A stretch of 64,000 bases of DNA, from NCBI GenBank assembly GCA_026419775.2, contig JAOPGA020001373.1:1-64000 (forward strand), read 5' to 3'. The notes beneath the pieces are model-generated. The model searched no databases. It saw only the letters and a program-made list of their open reading frames with translations, and was not told where the DNA came from. Source of the stretch: Acrasis kona. Its lineage: Eukaryota > Heterolobosea > Eutetramitea > Acrasida > Acrasidae. The translations under genes were made by a program, and so were the position numbers. Position 1 is the stretch's first letter; each line of letters begins with the position of its first letter. Shown piece by piece: positions 1-12,300 of the stretch.

Positions 1-346
1 ATAATTAGTTACTTAATGTAATTCTTAAAGTAAAAGGACGTGAAGAAGGAAGGAGGAGTGCAAAAGGTCAAAGGCATGTTGAGATACAGGGATTATGATA
101 CGGTGTTCTACACGAGTAACTATACTCAGTCTGACACGGCGAGCAATATATGTAACAACACGATATGTGACACAATAACCGACAGGATATGTACGTAAAC
201 GTCAGGTTTAGAGTCTGCATTTAGAGTCAAAATGTGTGTACTCTAACACTATTTTATCCAGGGACCTGTTATGTATATTTTCATTACCACTGACTGTTTC
301 CTTTATTGTAATTTCAGTCAACTAACTGTAAAGTTGCGTTTAAAAT
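1..346. other. Left edge, no gene seen
   Basis: No open frame or RNA gene could be supported here. The stretch probably holds the upstream region of the RCC1 gene that starts at 347. Confidence 0.4.
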
Positions 347-1973
347 ATGAACACCCGTCAAATTGTTGCTGCATTTGTGTTGTTTTTTTACATTAACACT
401 TGTTTTTGTGGAGAACTTTATGCATTTGGCTCCAATTCGTGAGTTTTTAAACACAACACCCAATTAACAACAAACGTAGAGCAAACATACTGAATGCAGA
501 TCCAGCAGATTATATATACCAACCTACTAAATTTAAGATACCATATGGATATTCAAGTGATATAATCAAATTTGCCACTGCATCGATCACTACATTATTG
601 TTGAATAGAGACGGTATAGTCTTGATGTTTGGTTCATATGAGTAAGACCCACCAAAGCACTACAAGAAACTCAACATTCAGTGACATCTTTACAGTTCCC
701 TCCAAAGCATACATTGTTCTCAGCCCAAAAACGTTCGTTGTCGCAAATGAAGGAGAGATAAGAGGAAAGAAGATAGTTGATGTAGGCTGTGGAATGTTTC
801 ATTTTATGCTGTTATCAAGTGAAGGCAAGCTCTATGGATATGGTGACAACTCGTAGGTTTACTGATATAAAATAAAAATAACCCTTATAGATATGGAGCA
901 GTTGGAACAGGTAGCAATAGCGACGCTGTTTGGGATCCAAGTGCTGTAAGAGGAGAGACGGATGGCCGACGCATTGTTAGCATGGCTGGTGGATTTCATC
1001 ATTCAATTGTTCTGGATGATACTGGTACAGTATTTACTTATGGTTGGAACTAGTAAGTATAAACTGTGTCAACAAAATTCTGAAGTTTAAAGTTGCAATC
1101 AACTAGGAACTGGTGATTTTGTTGATAGAAGAAAATCAGTAAAGATTGATTACTCTGGTATTTTATCAGGAAAGATTATAACCCAAATATCCTGTGGTTC
1201 GTTATTCTCTTTGTTGTTGTCAAGTGCAGGAGAAGTGTACTCGTTTGGTGATAACAAGTAACTCAAACCAATAATTTTTTCAACCCGATACTGATCATTG
1301 CAAAGATACGGGCAGCTAGGATATGGAGATGGTGTCCAGAATACTACGGTGGCTATAAATAGCACAGGTATATTATATGGAAAGAGAATTGCTTCAATAG
1401 CCAGCGGCTTTGGTTTCTCTATCATAATTGATTACGATGGAGTTGCATATGGCTTTGGATATAATTTGTAAGTACTTGAATGTTATTTATATTTTACAAC
1501 TGTAAACAGAAATTGGAGAGAGATAGGGATAAACAGTAGAATCGAGTACGCTAGTTCTCCTGTTGCTGTGTATACAGAAGGTGCATTGGCGGGTATGAAG
1601 ATTTCTCAAGCTGCTTGCGGATTTATCGCATCATATTTTTTATCAAGTAATGGAGATATTTTTAGTTCCGGAAGTAATCAGTAAGTAGCACCAATCATTG
1701 ATGGCAACAATATTGTATAGAGCTCATGAACTTGGAGTTGACAAAAATATTGTTGAAAGTTTTGAGCCACTCCTTGTTACCAATCCAGGAACATACAACA
1801 GCAGTGATGTAATCAAAATAGTCTCGCTTTATGAATCTGTTCTATTTCTAACCAATACAACACCCGCTATGGTTCCGACATATCCCATTATACAAGTGAG
1901 CTCTTCATCGAATTTGACAGCAGGTTTGATATTAGCTATAGCCACAGTAATCTTGTATTTATTAATTCGATGA
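347..1973 (+). CDS. RCC1-repeat membrane protein, 8 exons
   Basis: This encodes a predicted type I surface protein of 445 residues. An N-terminal signal peptide (residues 1-21) is followed by about seven RCC1-type propeller repeats with YGQLG-like and FGDN-like signatures. A C-terminal hydrophobic helix ends in LYLLIR. Exons are 347-438, 480-641, 682-852, 891-1052, 1093-1257, 1306-1467, 1510-1680 and 1721-1973; they sum to 1338 nt, a whole number of codons. All seven introns are 38-48 nt, phase 2, and fall right after the GxN motif, so internal exons (162, 171, 162, 165, 162, 171 nt) each encode one blade. The family's best-known member is a Ran exchange factor, but a secreted, membrane-anchored version is more likely a receptor or adhesin; that role is inference. 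The gene at 39771 is a paralogue with the same exon logic. Confidence 0.85.
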
Positions 1974-2097
1974 ATAAAGAAGGAGTTGCAGAACATTCTA
2001 AAAAATAAAAATTTTATTGTCTTTCCCAGTCAATTGGCCAAAATTTGTAAAATTAATTATTTTTCCTGTACAAAAAACTAGGACCTCAATTTTTTAA

Positions 2098-3800
2098 TCA
2101 ATCCTCCATTGCACTATCGTCAACGACCGCGACAATTGGTGTGCCAGTGCCATCTGTTACTGCAGTCTCTAAGCATACCTTCATTGCATGCAGCTGCTGT
2201 TTAACTCTTGTGGCCTACACATTGCCTCCTGGTACAGCTTCGTCAAGTGCTCGTATGATCCTAGAATTTGCTTTTGCTTTTTGAGCTTATCCTGTTCCTT
2301 TTGGAATACCTTTTTCACAAGTGTAGTCGCCGTTGATAGATCCTCATCATCCTCGGTCTCAAAATACTTTGCGAAAATGAACCCAGCTTTGAAAAATAAA
2401 AACATGTCCTGAAACTCAATTGCGGACATTGCAACCATTCCTGGCTCATGAAGAGTTGTCAAGGCACTTATGAATTTCTTCTCGTGTACAGACAAGACGT
2501 TTTGTACTTGTTTCGGCACGTCCTCTACTTTCACCTCCTCTTTGACTTGATGGGTGACACCTTCCATCTTTCTTCTAAATCCTTTATTCTGTCTACAAGG
2601 CTTGAAATAGTAGGATCTGATTCTACTGTGATTGCTGTTGCCTCCGTAATGATGTCTGGATTCCTAAGGGCCTTTTTTGCTTTAGTAGGGTTTTATCGAC
2701 AAGATTCGTGACATGTCTTCTTTGGTCTTCTTGCGCATCCTTTTCAACAATCTTCCTATATCCTGGAGCAGTTGTCTCAGTAATTTTTTGAAGTGGCTCC
2801 GCTTTGTCCAAGGAAGTGTTGACTACATTCTCCAAACTCGTTCTTGTTCTCTTTGGTGGGATGGCTGGTTGTTTTTTTTCGCTACTCTTATGCTTTACAA
2901 TATTAGTTATGCAAAAAGTGTGAAACGAACAGTTGATGATGAGCCAACGGTTGGTGATGCTTTTGTTAACTGTCCCTTGAAAAGTTGAGTAATAGTTTTA
3001 AAGTAAGGATCATGATACTTTTTCAGTCATCAAAGTGTTTTGTTCGTTCGACAATTTCGTTACTTGAGTGGTGTTTTGGGCTTGAACAGTTTGTGGATGG
3101 ATTTCAACGACGGGGTGTGAATGTGTTTGGACTTGAACGGCGTCAGATTGATTGTTGGATGTGGTGTTATGAAACCGTTGATCAAATCACTGAACTCTGC
3201 ATTCATATTCCTTGATGTTATTCTTAAAGATCGATATAAAATTATTCTGTACCACAACTTGTATTGAAGAACTTGATGAACATATGATTCCACTATATCT
3301 CTTATGGTACAGAGATTTGAAAAATTCCATCAAATGTTCAAGATTATCGTGCCATAACAATTGTGACTTTCGCATATATGACCATAATATCCGGAAGGTC
3401 TACGACTTTCTATATTGTGTACGGTATGTAGATGACCTTCCTTTTCTCTGTTCTTCTTTATTATTATCCACCTGTGACGGCATTGTAAGTCTGTCCTTGA
3501 CTCTGTGCCAATGTTGGTTGCATTGATCCTGGGTTTTGTTAGCAACTTCTTCCGCTATGGCTTGCCAATTCTTTCCTTCATACTTGACAACTGCTTCTAC
3601 AAGTCTCCTATTTTCATCTTCAGTCCACCTAGCGCATGTCCTCTTTGTTTTCGATTTGTTCGTCTTTATAAGTCCACGTATTATTTTGTACGGTTCTCCC
3701 ACTCAAAATTAATCAACCAATTTACAATGACGATTATTTTTTCCTCCGTTATTACTGTACCTAGCACCGAATTGATCAAGGAGATCAGCATTCACCCATC
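2098..3800 (-). CDS. Myb/SANT-domain protein, exon structure uncertain
   Basis: A single Myb/SANT DNA-binding repeat is clear at about 3640-3480 (WTEDENRRLVEAVVKYEG, then NWQAIAEEV and HWHRVKDR, the three spaced tryptophans). A likely start is ATG at 3790, joined by a short intron to the Myb exon. Downstream coding is visible in changing frames: an Asn/Gln-rich stretch near 3060-3180, then acidic/basic segments at 2835-2623 and 2567-2236, and a tail from 2206 to the TGA at 2098-2100. Joining the last pieces in frame needs removal of about 29 nt (2207-2235), about 26 nt near 2545 and about 29 nt near 2690, all bounded by GT..AG but shorter than other introns here. The 3060-3480 structure is unresolved. 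The product is probably a transcription or chromatin factor; the alternative is a decaying gene. Confidence 0.5.
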
Positions 3801-3831
3801 TTAAAAAGCATGTAGATAAAACATATTTATT

Positions 3832-6180
3832 TTAACCTTTTTTTTTCCTCTTTATCTCAAGTTGTGTTGGTTCGGGGATCTCAAGAACTCTTTTTTTTGC
3901 CACTGTGGACTTCAATACTTCTTGTTGAATATCATCCAAGTATTTAGACATTTTGCTTCCCGATTTTCTTGGTACGCATTGGAAAGGAGTTTTTCCTTCA
4001 CTATTTCGCATCTCTGTTAAAGGTCTCTCAGATAACGCCAAAATTTTGTCCAAGAACTTTTTTGTATCAACACCAAATAAATCATCTGTAAGATCTTTTG
4101 CCAAGTAATAGAGTATGTTAGACTCTGTATTATTGTCCAGTCTTAATCCATACAAAATATTATGTTTTGAAGCAGCAGAGGAGCTGTTGTCTAGCACCCA
4201 ATTCAGTAACTTGAACGCTCTTTGATTGACCGCACTCATGAACAAAGACTTTTTATTGCCATCTGGATCAAAGTACGGAGTACAGTACAAATCAGCAACT
4301 TCTGATGCATTGCCAAAGGCTACAAATACTGCAATGTGATACTCGGCAAGATTTTTTGTGTTATAATCAAAGACTTTCTTATAATTATCAAATAACTGGG
4401 TGGTGGTAACTTTTAGATTCTCAAAGACACGAAATAAAACATCTTCATAATCTACTTCATCGGATTCTTCATCAACTTCATCGGCTTCATCAGAAGTCAA
4501 ATATTTTCTTATTAAATGATAACACAGCCGTTTGTTTATAAACATGGACATTAAAAGTACACTATCAGTTTTACCATGAACCCTTAACCCTTTAGAAATC
4601 AACATGTCAAACATTTCGAAAACTTCAATGTCTGGTCCTCTACTCCGCAACATTAAATCAACAAAACTAAAACCATAATCGTCAGTTTCCAGAAAGCTCA
4701 CGTAATGGTGAGAAATCAAAGCATCAGCCTCCCTCACATTTTCAGGCGTCAATAAGTGCAGTAATGTTTTTCCGCTGGGCGTCTTACAATTTTTAAATGA
4801 ACCCTTCGGAAAGCGACATAAAAAAGAAGAAAGTGCACGATGATGCAAATTACGTTTGACCATTGCACAGATAGGAGGTTTTCGATTGATATTATAATTA
4901 TGGTCAAACCAACATTCGAGAGATAAGAGGTGGCCATGAAGAATTAACTCTTGTGATCCATTACTTTTACACCAACTAGTCAAACAATCTTGATCATCAA
5001 CAGAAAGATCTTCTCCTTTTAACAACAAAATTTCATACACCTTAGAAGTTCCATCACAAGCACGAAACAAACTTTCTTTTTTCGTTTGATTAGTCATGCG
5101 TCCGAGACGCATGAGTTCAGGATCTTGTTTAATAAGATACTTTACGACACTAGGATCACCAAGCTCTACGGCCACATACAATGGATTGACATTACTTGCT
5201 CTAGTGCTCAGACCATAATTATCAACCAGGAATCGTAAAGTATCGCCATTTTCCATAATTATTTTCAACATTTCTATCATGTCGCCTTTTTCTGCATGTG
5301 CGTTGATCCACTTCGCGTCTCTGTCGGCTAGAATAGAAATGATTTTCTTCAATATTACATGATCATCGTCTCTGTATTTACTACCTTTGATGACTAGTTC
5401 CTGAAGAGATGGTATTTCGATCATTCTCTCATCAGGTGTGTATCCTCTGAGATCTTCTATTTTGATTCTGTCCGAAACGAATTCGGCGATGGTTGGGTCC
5501 ATGAAAATGTCGAATAGAAAGTCGAATCGAATACCCTCCACAAGGCTCAATTTGTTAAAACGTCGAATATAGAAGCCTTGATCTTTCGATGTGTGGTGAA
5601 TGGTGGGTCGAGGTGTTGAGTCGGTGTCACATGGAGATGGGTAGTTTTTTCCGTCCCAGAAAAATATTTCGAAGGAGAACTGTAAACTGCTGCGATATTG
5701 TAACATGAAATCATAAAGCATGGAATTATCGAGTGGGCTACTCGCGCTAATTATCCTAATTTTTTTTAAAGAACGTGGGACGTCTTTAACAACTGACAAA
5801 GAATCGCGAACTGAACATCGGTACGTAATAACGTCCAAACACTCCAATGATTGAAATTGTTTGATAAGCGAACCAAAATCTTCTATAGAATAGAGCCGAA
5901 GAAGTTTGATACTGTTGGGCGAATAATGATTAATGATGTCGGTTAGGTGTTGTATATCCGTGCTGTTTTGATTGCCGGTAATCGTGCTGTATATATCTTC
6001 AGTGCTGTATTGAACGACTGGGGGACGGATAAGATCGAGTACGTCTGTATTGTACATAAGATGGTTGCTTATGTCCCTGCTCCAGTTCTTACTCACTCGT
6101 TGAAGTGTGGGGTACAAGTGGGGGGGGACAAACGATAAAAGGTAGCAAAGAACATCACTTGAAATGACTACTTTGTACAT
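3832..6180 (-). CDS. F-box-like ankyrin-repeat protein, 782 aa
   Basis: One uninterrupted frame of 782 residues. The N terminus resembles an F-box (VLCYLLSFVPPHLYPTLQRV, then SKNWS), the Skp1-binding module of SCF ubiquitin ligases. The C-terminal two thirds carry degenerate ankyrin-like repeats, for example NPLYVAVELGDPSVVKYLI near residue 330 and GKTLLHLL near 470. An acidic insertion (EADEVDEESDEVDYED) lies near residue 570 and the C terminus ends in a basic run, KRKKK. The start is the first ATG of the frame. A substrate-recruiting ubiquitin ligase subunit is the natural guess, but the F-box match is weak. There are no introns, unlike most neighbours. Confidence 0.7.
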   Translation of the reverse strand: MYKVVISSDVLCYLLSFVPPHLYPTLQRVSKNWSRDISNHLMYNTDVLDLIRPPVVQYSTEDIYSTITGNQNSTDIQHLTDIINHYSPNSIKLLRLYSIEDFGSLIKQFQSLECLDVITYRCSVRDSLSVVKDVPRSLKKIRIISASSPLDNSMLYDFMLQYRSSLQFSFEIFFWDGKNYPSPCDTDSTPRPTIHHTSKDQGFYIRRFNKLSLVEGIRFDFLFDIFMDPTIAEFVSDRIKIEDLRGYTPDERMIEIPSLQELVIKGSKYRDDDHVILKKIISILADRDAKWINAHAEKGDMIEMLKIIMENGDTLRFLVDNYGLSTRASNVNPLYVAVELGDPSVVKYLIKQDPELMRLGRMTNQTKKESLFRACDGTSKVYEILLLKGEDLSVDDQDCLTSWCKSNGSQELILHGHLLSLECWFDHNYNINRKPPICAMVKRNLHHRALSSFLCRFPKGSFKNCKTPSGKTLLHLLTPENVREADALISHHYVSFLETDDYGFSFVDLMLRSRGPDIEVFEMFDMLISKGLRVHGKTDSVLLMSMFINKRLCYHLIRKYLTSDEADEVDEESDEVDYEDVLFRVFENLKVTTTQLFDNYKKVFDYNTKNLAEYHIAVFVAFGNASEVADLYCTPYFDPDGNKKSLFMSAVNQRAFKLLNWVLDNSSSAASKHNILYGLRLDNNTESNILYYLAKDLTDDLFGVDTKKFLDKILALSERPLTEMRNSEGKTPFQCVPRKSGSKMSKYLDDIQQEVLKSTVAKKRVLEIPEPTQLEIKRKKKG

Positions 6181-6404
6181 TTTTTTTTAAGTTGTCCCAA
6201 TTCATATCATATGGTTGATTGTAATAATTAGCTTGTTCACCAGTTTGGTGGACATTGCATTACAAGTCAATAATGGTCGTTACACAATCGACCAATGTTA
6301 CATGGCCGCACATTCGTGATTTCCGGACATTATCAAAAGATACCATCACCCATCAATTATCAATTTGATTGATTATTTGTCCACAAACAGAACAACTTGT
6401 TGTA

Positions 6405-7807
6405 ATGGTGAAGGACTACAACGACTTCTCGAACAACTATGCGCAATTATATAACGTTATCAACACTGACTTAATATGCGTACATACTGCATTAGAAAAG
6501 TCAACAAACACAAGAGTAGTTGTTTTTGCTCATGAAATAGTGAGGAACAACAACAAGATTGAAAACTACATGGACATGTTATATAAATATGGGAGCTTAC
6601 AAGACCCTCTGCTCTCGAACGTTGTTATTTACGGGGACTATTATTTGAAAGAGGAAGAAGGAGAGAATGCTTATTACGCCGTATACAAAGATGGATGGGT
6701 CGCCCATACTAATAGACTCGTTACACTAAGTAGTGAACTTACCGAACGTCACAGCAGAAACATGCACTACACTGCAACTGAGGTTGTAGCGTGGAGCATT
6801 AAAATGTTTACTGCTTTAGAATCTCTACATCAAGCCGGTATATTGCACAAGAACATCAACACCCAGAGCTTCCACATTCGATTAAATGACCTTGTCTTGG
6901 GGCAATACGGTGTAGGATTTGAAACCCAACCACGTGACGACTTGCTACAAATGAAAGATTATTTTGCACCAGAGATACTTGATGGACAGGATTTTACCAA
7001 AAGTGGCGACGTTTATTCGATGGCTGTTGTTTTTTTAGAAATCATTACCTTACAAGTAAGTCCACTCTCATGCATGTCAAATCATTGTTGTAGCCTGTAA
7101 GAAATACTAAGCACTTGAAAGAGGACATTGATTCAGTGTACGGAACAAATAACGTTGCCTTTAACAATTTGGTTTTACTTTTATTATCAGTACTGTCAGC
7201 AGATTCCGAACAACGATGCAGCGCAAAGTACATTTTTGAATCCATCCTATCCGCATCAAAATCGTCCAGCACTTTGACGGCATCCTACTCAAATCCAAAA
7301 ATCTCGCCGAGACGGACGACAACAAGACCTGTACGAAGCCCACCATTGTCGGATAACGACGACCCTGTAAATGTTGAAGTTGTAGATAGATTTATACTAC
7401 CTCCTCCGCCCATGGTACGCTCGGTCTCAGCCTCCGACATTCCAATCCAAGCAAAGAACACAGAAGCTGCCATTCATGTAACACCACTCAGATTTCCAAG
7501 CATACTAAAGGAAAGAGAAATAAAGGATTGTGAAATAAAGATACCTCCTGTACAACATGTAAAACCTCTTTGTGAAAAAAAGGAAGCCTCCCACTACGAT
7601 AGTGACTCAGATGACGATTATGACACTGAGGACCAGTTAATCTCCAGAAGAGACGATATGGTGATAGAAGAACCGTTAAGCAATACAACAATAATAGTTT
7701 GCAGCGTGTTGACTTTTGGCGTGTTTGCTATTATTTATTTTGGATGTTATAGAAATAGATCAACACCTTCTCCATTCATTTATGACGATCAGAGCGAGGA
7801 CGTTTAA
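6405..7807 (+). CDS. Membrane-anchored pseudokinase, 2 exons
   Basis: A 454-residue protein with a protein-kinase-like fold. Visible kinase landmarks are the ALESLHQAGILHKN region (HRD loop equivalent), FAPEIL (APE motif) and SGDVYSMAVVFLEI (helix F with its conserved Asp). Three catalytic features are absent: no lysine in the VAIK-equivalent strand (TRVVVFAHEI), HKN in place of HRD, and no DFG (the region reads LGQYGVG). It is therefore probably catalytically dead. A Ser/Pro-rich and acidic linker follows, then a transmembrane segment (TIIVCSVLTFGVFAIIYFG) and a short tail. Exons 6405-7055 and 7094-7807 are joined by a 38-nt intron, phase 0. The start is the first true ATG; upstream TTG is not used. 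The kinase domain precedes the membrane anchor and there is no signal peptide, so it likely faces the cytosol. Confidence 0.75.
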
Positions 7808-7836
7808 ATAAAAAAATTTTGTATGTACACAATAAT

Positions 7837-9326
7837 TTATTCTGATTCCACAACTTGCTTTCTAATCGGTTTAAAGTTGTTCTTGCTAACTTGTTCTTCG
7901 AAAGTCCAAACCTCCAAAGCATGAATGTTAAAATCTTCATCCATACCGTTGAGTGGTTGATTGAGGAACGTCATGCAGGAATTGGTCGATCCATATCGCA
8001 ACTCTCCGTCCAAGAACAATGCAGCCTTACCATCCGTGCCACCTCCAATTGCGATATTTTGTAATGTGGACCGAACAAAGTAATCATTCTTCTTGCTCCA
8101 TACATAATACTCAAAAAAGTTCTTCTTGTCTTCTTCTGGTGAGCAAAATGTAAAAACAACTTGTTCGCCGCTTCCATAATATTTAGGATTGATTTGAAAA
8201 CCAGCAGCGTAACATCCAAAGATACGTCCACGATCTGTTTGAATGATTAAAAGAGTAGAACTATGGTCAGCAACAAGGCGATAGAAGGAATGAATAGATA
8301 CACCATGTTGTGCAGTACTGTACAATAATCTCCAATTACGAATGCGATAGCGTTGCGGCAACACTGTCGCACAAATCTTTTGACGTTGGATTGGCGTTGT
8401 AAAAGAATCATTCTTATTATCAAGCAAAGTAGGACAAAAAGAAACACATTTTAACACATTCAATTCATCATTATGCAATTCTTTGAACTTTTCATATTGA
8501 GTCATCATTGTTGTGAACAAATTACCAAGTTCATGAATGTGACCTTCGATTTTATCAAAGGCCTGTCCATGCACAGCGGTAGCAAGTATAGAAATCTTCT
8601 TCTTTAGTTCAATACACTCACGAACGCTCTTTTCTACAGATACAGCAGAGACGGATTCCTTCGTGTCGTCTAAAAATACATTGTCCGGATCTATTTTGTG
8701 GTCTCTACGCAAGAGTGCCTGATGGATAAATGTTCTACACAATTCCAAACCATCCGTGACTATGGAGGTTGTTTTTTTGTATTCTTGCTCAAACTCAACA
8801 AGAAACAATTCCTCCTGTATCTTCTTGTCTTGGGTCAATTTCAAGAGGGTATCGTCGAGTTCTTGCGTGCTATTAGCATTCTGTACAACATGCAATAAAT
8901 AAAAGTACACCTCCCAAAAATTATCTTCCGACATGCTAACCATTATAATGAAAGTCGAAGGGCTTAACGTTACCTTTTGGGAACCAACTCAAATCTGGCA
9001 TCAGATAAGTTCTCATCAATCTTCAATAATTCTTTTGCCAAGTCATAGTCCAATTCCTCTTTGTGTTGTTCTGGCACTTGAACCCAAAAGATGTTATCTA
9101 AAGTAGGTAATTTCAGAATATATTGCTTCAAAGTGTCTTCGTTGCCCCTCCATGACGGTTTGACATTTTGCCACGGCAAAACACAATGCTTAACTTGTTG
9201 TGATGGTGGTGGTGAGGGTGGCCCAGTGGCACTTGTGGAAGGATACAAATAACTAACCACGGAAGTATATAAAAACGCTATCTTATCAGTATGCCAATCA
9301 ATACAAAATCAAACATACACATTCAT
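7837..9326 (-). CDS. TLDc-domain protein, 3 exons
   Basis: The C-terminal half is a TLDc domain: YRIRNWRLLYSTAQHGVSIH, then a central block with GRIFGCYAAGF, an FTFCSPEED stretch and IGGGTDGKAALFLDGELRYG. TLDc proteins (OXR1, NCOA7, TBC1D24 families) are linked to oxidative-stress resistance and regulation of the V-ATPase. The N-terminal half is helical and unrecognised. The 38-nt intron 8936-8973 is well supported. A proposed 6-nt first exon (9321-9326, Met-Asn) plus a 39-nt intron (9282-9320) gives 1413 coding bases, exactly 471 codons, and supplies the only ATG for this frame. That first exon sits 31 bp from the eIF3c stop codon, so the transcript would start inside or just after eIF3c. 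The TLDc call is firm; the tiny first exon is less sure. Confidence 0.8.
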
Positions 9327-9357
9327 GAACAATTTCGATTACAATAATAAAAAATTT

Positions 9358-12300
9358 TTATTTTCTCTTATTGGCACCACCTGTGGTTCGTGATTTTTGA
9401 GGCGCACCACTCTGCAAATTCTGAGCACCGCCAACCTTATTAGCCTTGTTTGCATATCCAGCACGAGGCGCACCAGCCTTCTTATCCAACTGCTGCTGTT
9501 GCTGCTGTTGTTGTTGTTGTTGTTGCTGCTGCTGTTGTTGTTCGCTTCCCTGTAAATGCTGAGCCCTGTGAGCAGCGCTCCTCTCCTTTTGTTCCTTGCT
9601 GGGCGCAATCAAACTACCGCCCTGACTCTTTGCATCGTACAAACGCTCATTATACTCTACAAAATTAGTGGCCCTCTCTGCCAACTGCAGCGCCAAGTAT
9701 TGCAGCTTGTTCGGCTCGGCATGATACATTTGAATGCTCTGTGTGGGTTGATCCCATGCAGCGTGCAGCTCCTCGTTGATCATCATCTTGCTGACCACGC
9801 TGTGCACCGTTCTAGCGCTCACGCTAAACATGTCGCTCAATCGATCGCTGCTGATGGTGTCGTAGTGCCTGCTGTACCTCAACAAGTAAGTACGAAGCGC
9901 TTCCACCTTGATGCGCTCCAACAGCATCTGCTTGACTCGATCGCCATCAATCATGCTGCTCCACATGTCGCTCATCTCCAACAAGGTATCGTGACACTTT
10001 TTCCAATCGCCAACGTTGAGCGCACGTGCAGCCACGTTGATGTAATCGCGAGTGTTCTCCGGTGGTCCAGCGTAGATTTGTGACTTGTCGTAAAAGTCCA
10101 ATAATCTTCTAAAGGCCTTGCTGATCACCTTCTTTTTTACATTGTTGAATGTATCTTGTGCCATGTTGGGCACTTCTAGCAACATGGCGCTGATCAGGTG
10201 CACGCCCTCCAACATGTCCATGTTGATGTGCCTGTGGAACGGAACCCTTCGTTGTTTTTCGGTTCGATCCACCTCCAATCGCTTCGATTTATCTGCGAAT
10301 CGAACGTTGCTTTGACTGAGCAGGGTGGTGCGTTGAGAATTGCAAATGTCCATGAGGGAATCGTGTGCCTCTGCGATGAGTCCCTTGCGGAATGCACATA
10401 GTCCCAATTGAGTGACCGCTCTGTTGAACAACACTTGGGTGTCGATCGGGAACGATTGAATGGTGTTTTGTAGGTTGGAGTGCAGCAAGACGTCGCGCGC
10501 TGCATAAAAGTCATTTGCTAACGAAGTGTTGTAAATGTGCAATAATAATGCTTTTGTTTTGCTCAACAAATCGCCGTGCTTGTAGACCACGTTGACCAGT
10601 TGTTGAACGATTTGCGATAGGTTGGATTGAATGGTTGGGAACGCGAATTCGTGTGGTGGTATGGTGGCGTGTGGTTGTGCGCCCTGTACGTTGGTTTCGT
10701 TCTTGATGGCTTCGTTCTTCCACGATTCGCTCAATTCGTTCAATCTAGTCTCGCATTGTTGTCGTTGATGGATTAGTAATTTCTCGTGATCGGATTGTTT
10801 GCGATGATGTAAATGTTCCAACAATCGAAGCGACGCGCCGTATGATTTTGGTTCTTGATTTTGACGTTTGCAATAAAAGTTTAATACTCGTTCGCCCAAG
10901 TCCATGATGACCGATTCGTCTCTCAAGCGATTCACGTAATCATAAGTTTGTGGATCGGTCGATTGCAGGGATTTGGTGAACTCGTCGTCGAGACGATCGA
11001 AAATGATTGCGAACGATCCGTTGATGCGAATGTGATTTTCCTTGTCCTTCGTGGATTGTAAAATCTCCGCGAAGCGTTCCTCCGATACATCATCTGCTTC
11101 GTAAATGTGTAAATGTGGATTGCGCTCCACAATGTTCATGGCGCGAATGGTGTTGGCGTAACAACTCTTCCACTGTTCGGATGGCATGAATTCTTGATTG
11201 GGATTAATGTTGAATTGTGCGGCGACGGTGATGATCAGGACTTCTAATAATTTGGAATCCGTTCTGACTCTTGCGACCATTTGCTTCAATTGGGTGACCT
11301 GTTCCAATGGAGATACTCCTCTGAATACATCAGCCTTCAGCGAATCAATCTTTGCATTCACGACGTCTTCCGTCCATTGAATCTCTTCCTTCTTTGGCTC
11401 TTGGATCACCTTCTTGGACGATGTGGATGTGCTTGTTCTATTGTTGTTTCTATCGGATTGTGATTGGTGTTGTTGATTGGATCTTGGTTCGTTGGACGTG
11501 CCTTGGCTGTCGTCCATTTCATCTTCTTGATCATCATCTGCATCGCCATTCTCCAACACATCATCTTCATCAATGTAAGCATCTGGATCCTTCTTGTATA
11601 GTGCGATTTCGGTCTTGTACGTTGCATTGTACTTGCGCACTTTACCCTTGATGCTTCCGAGTGCTTTTGCGTTGGTGGGCGTCATCTTCTTCTTTTCCTT
11701 TTGTGCTCGATCGATTTCATCGTCCAACATGCTAATGAAACGAATGTATGATTTTGGAATTTCCTTGATCTCCGGAACTCTCATCAACTTTTCGGCTGCC
11801 TTGAATAATAACGTTAATTCGTCGGTGATGGTCTTCCATTCGGTCGCCTTGATCAGTCGTTCGATATTGTCCATGATGGATTTGACTTCCTCTAGCCTCT
11901 TTGCCTTTTGGCTCTTGACCACTCTCTTGACGCCATCGTCGCTGTCGCTGTCGGAATCATCTCCAAAGCTTGGTTTTTGTGCTGGTTCATCTTCGTCTTC
12001 TTCTTCCGAATCGCTCAAATCATTTTCGTCTGATGACGAACTTTCGTCCGACGATCCATCCTTGTCCTTCTTCAACCACTTCGAAGCCTTTGAGGCCAAT
12101 GTCTTTGCGGCTGCTGCTTTTGCTGATGGTACTTGTGGTGCGGGCTTCTTGACTACTTTTTCTTCTTCGGACTCGTCGTCTTCATCATCGTCGCTCTCTT
12201 CGTCTGATGAGGCTTCTGTCTTTTTGAACCATGCGGCGCCCTTCTTGGCTGCTGCTCCCTTTGCAGCGCCCTTCTTTGGTTGGTCGTCGCTCTCTGATTC

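Noticed and set aside
2188-3804. Series of plus-strand frames between 2.2 and 3.8 kb
   Set aside because: They are shadows of the Myb/SANT gene, rich in Cys/Phe/Ser as expected of antisense frames.
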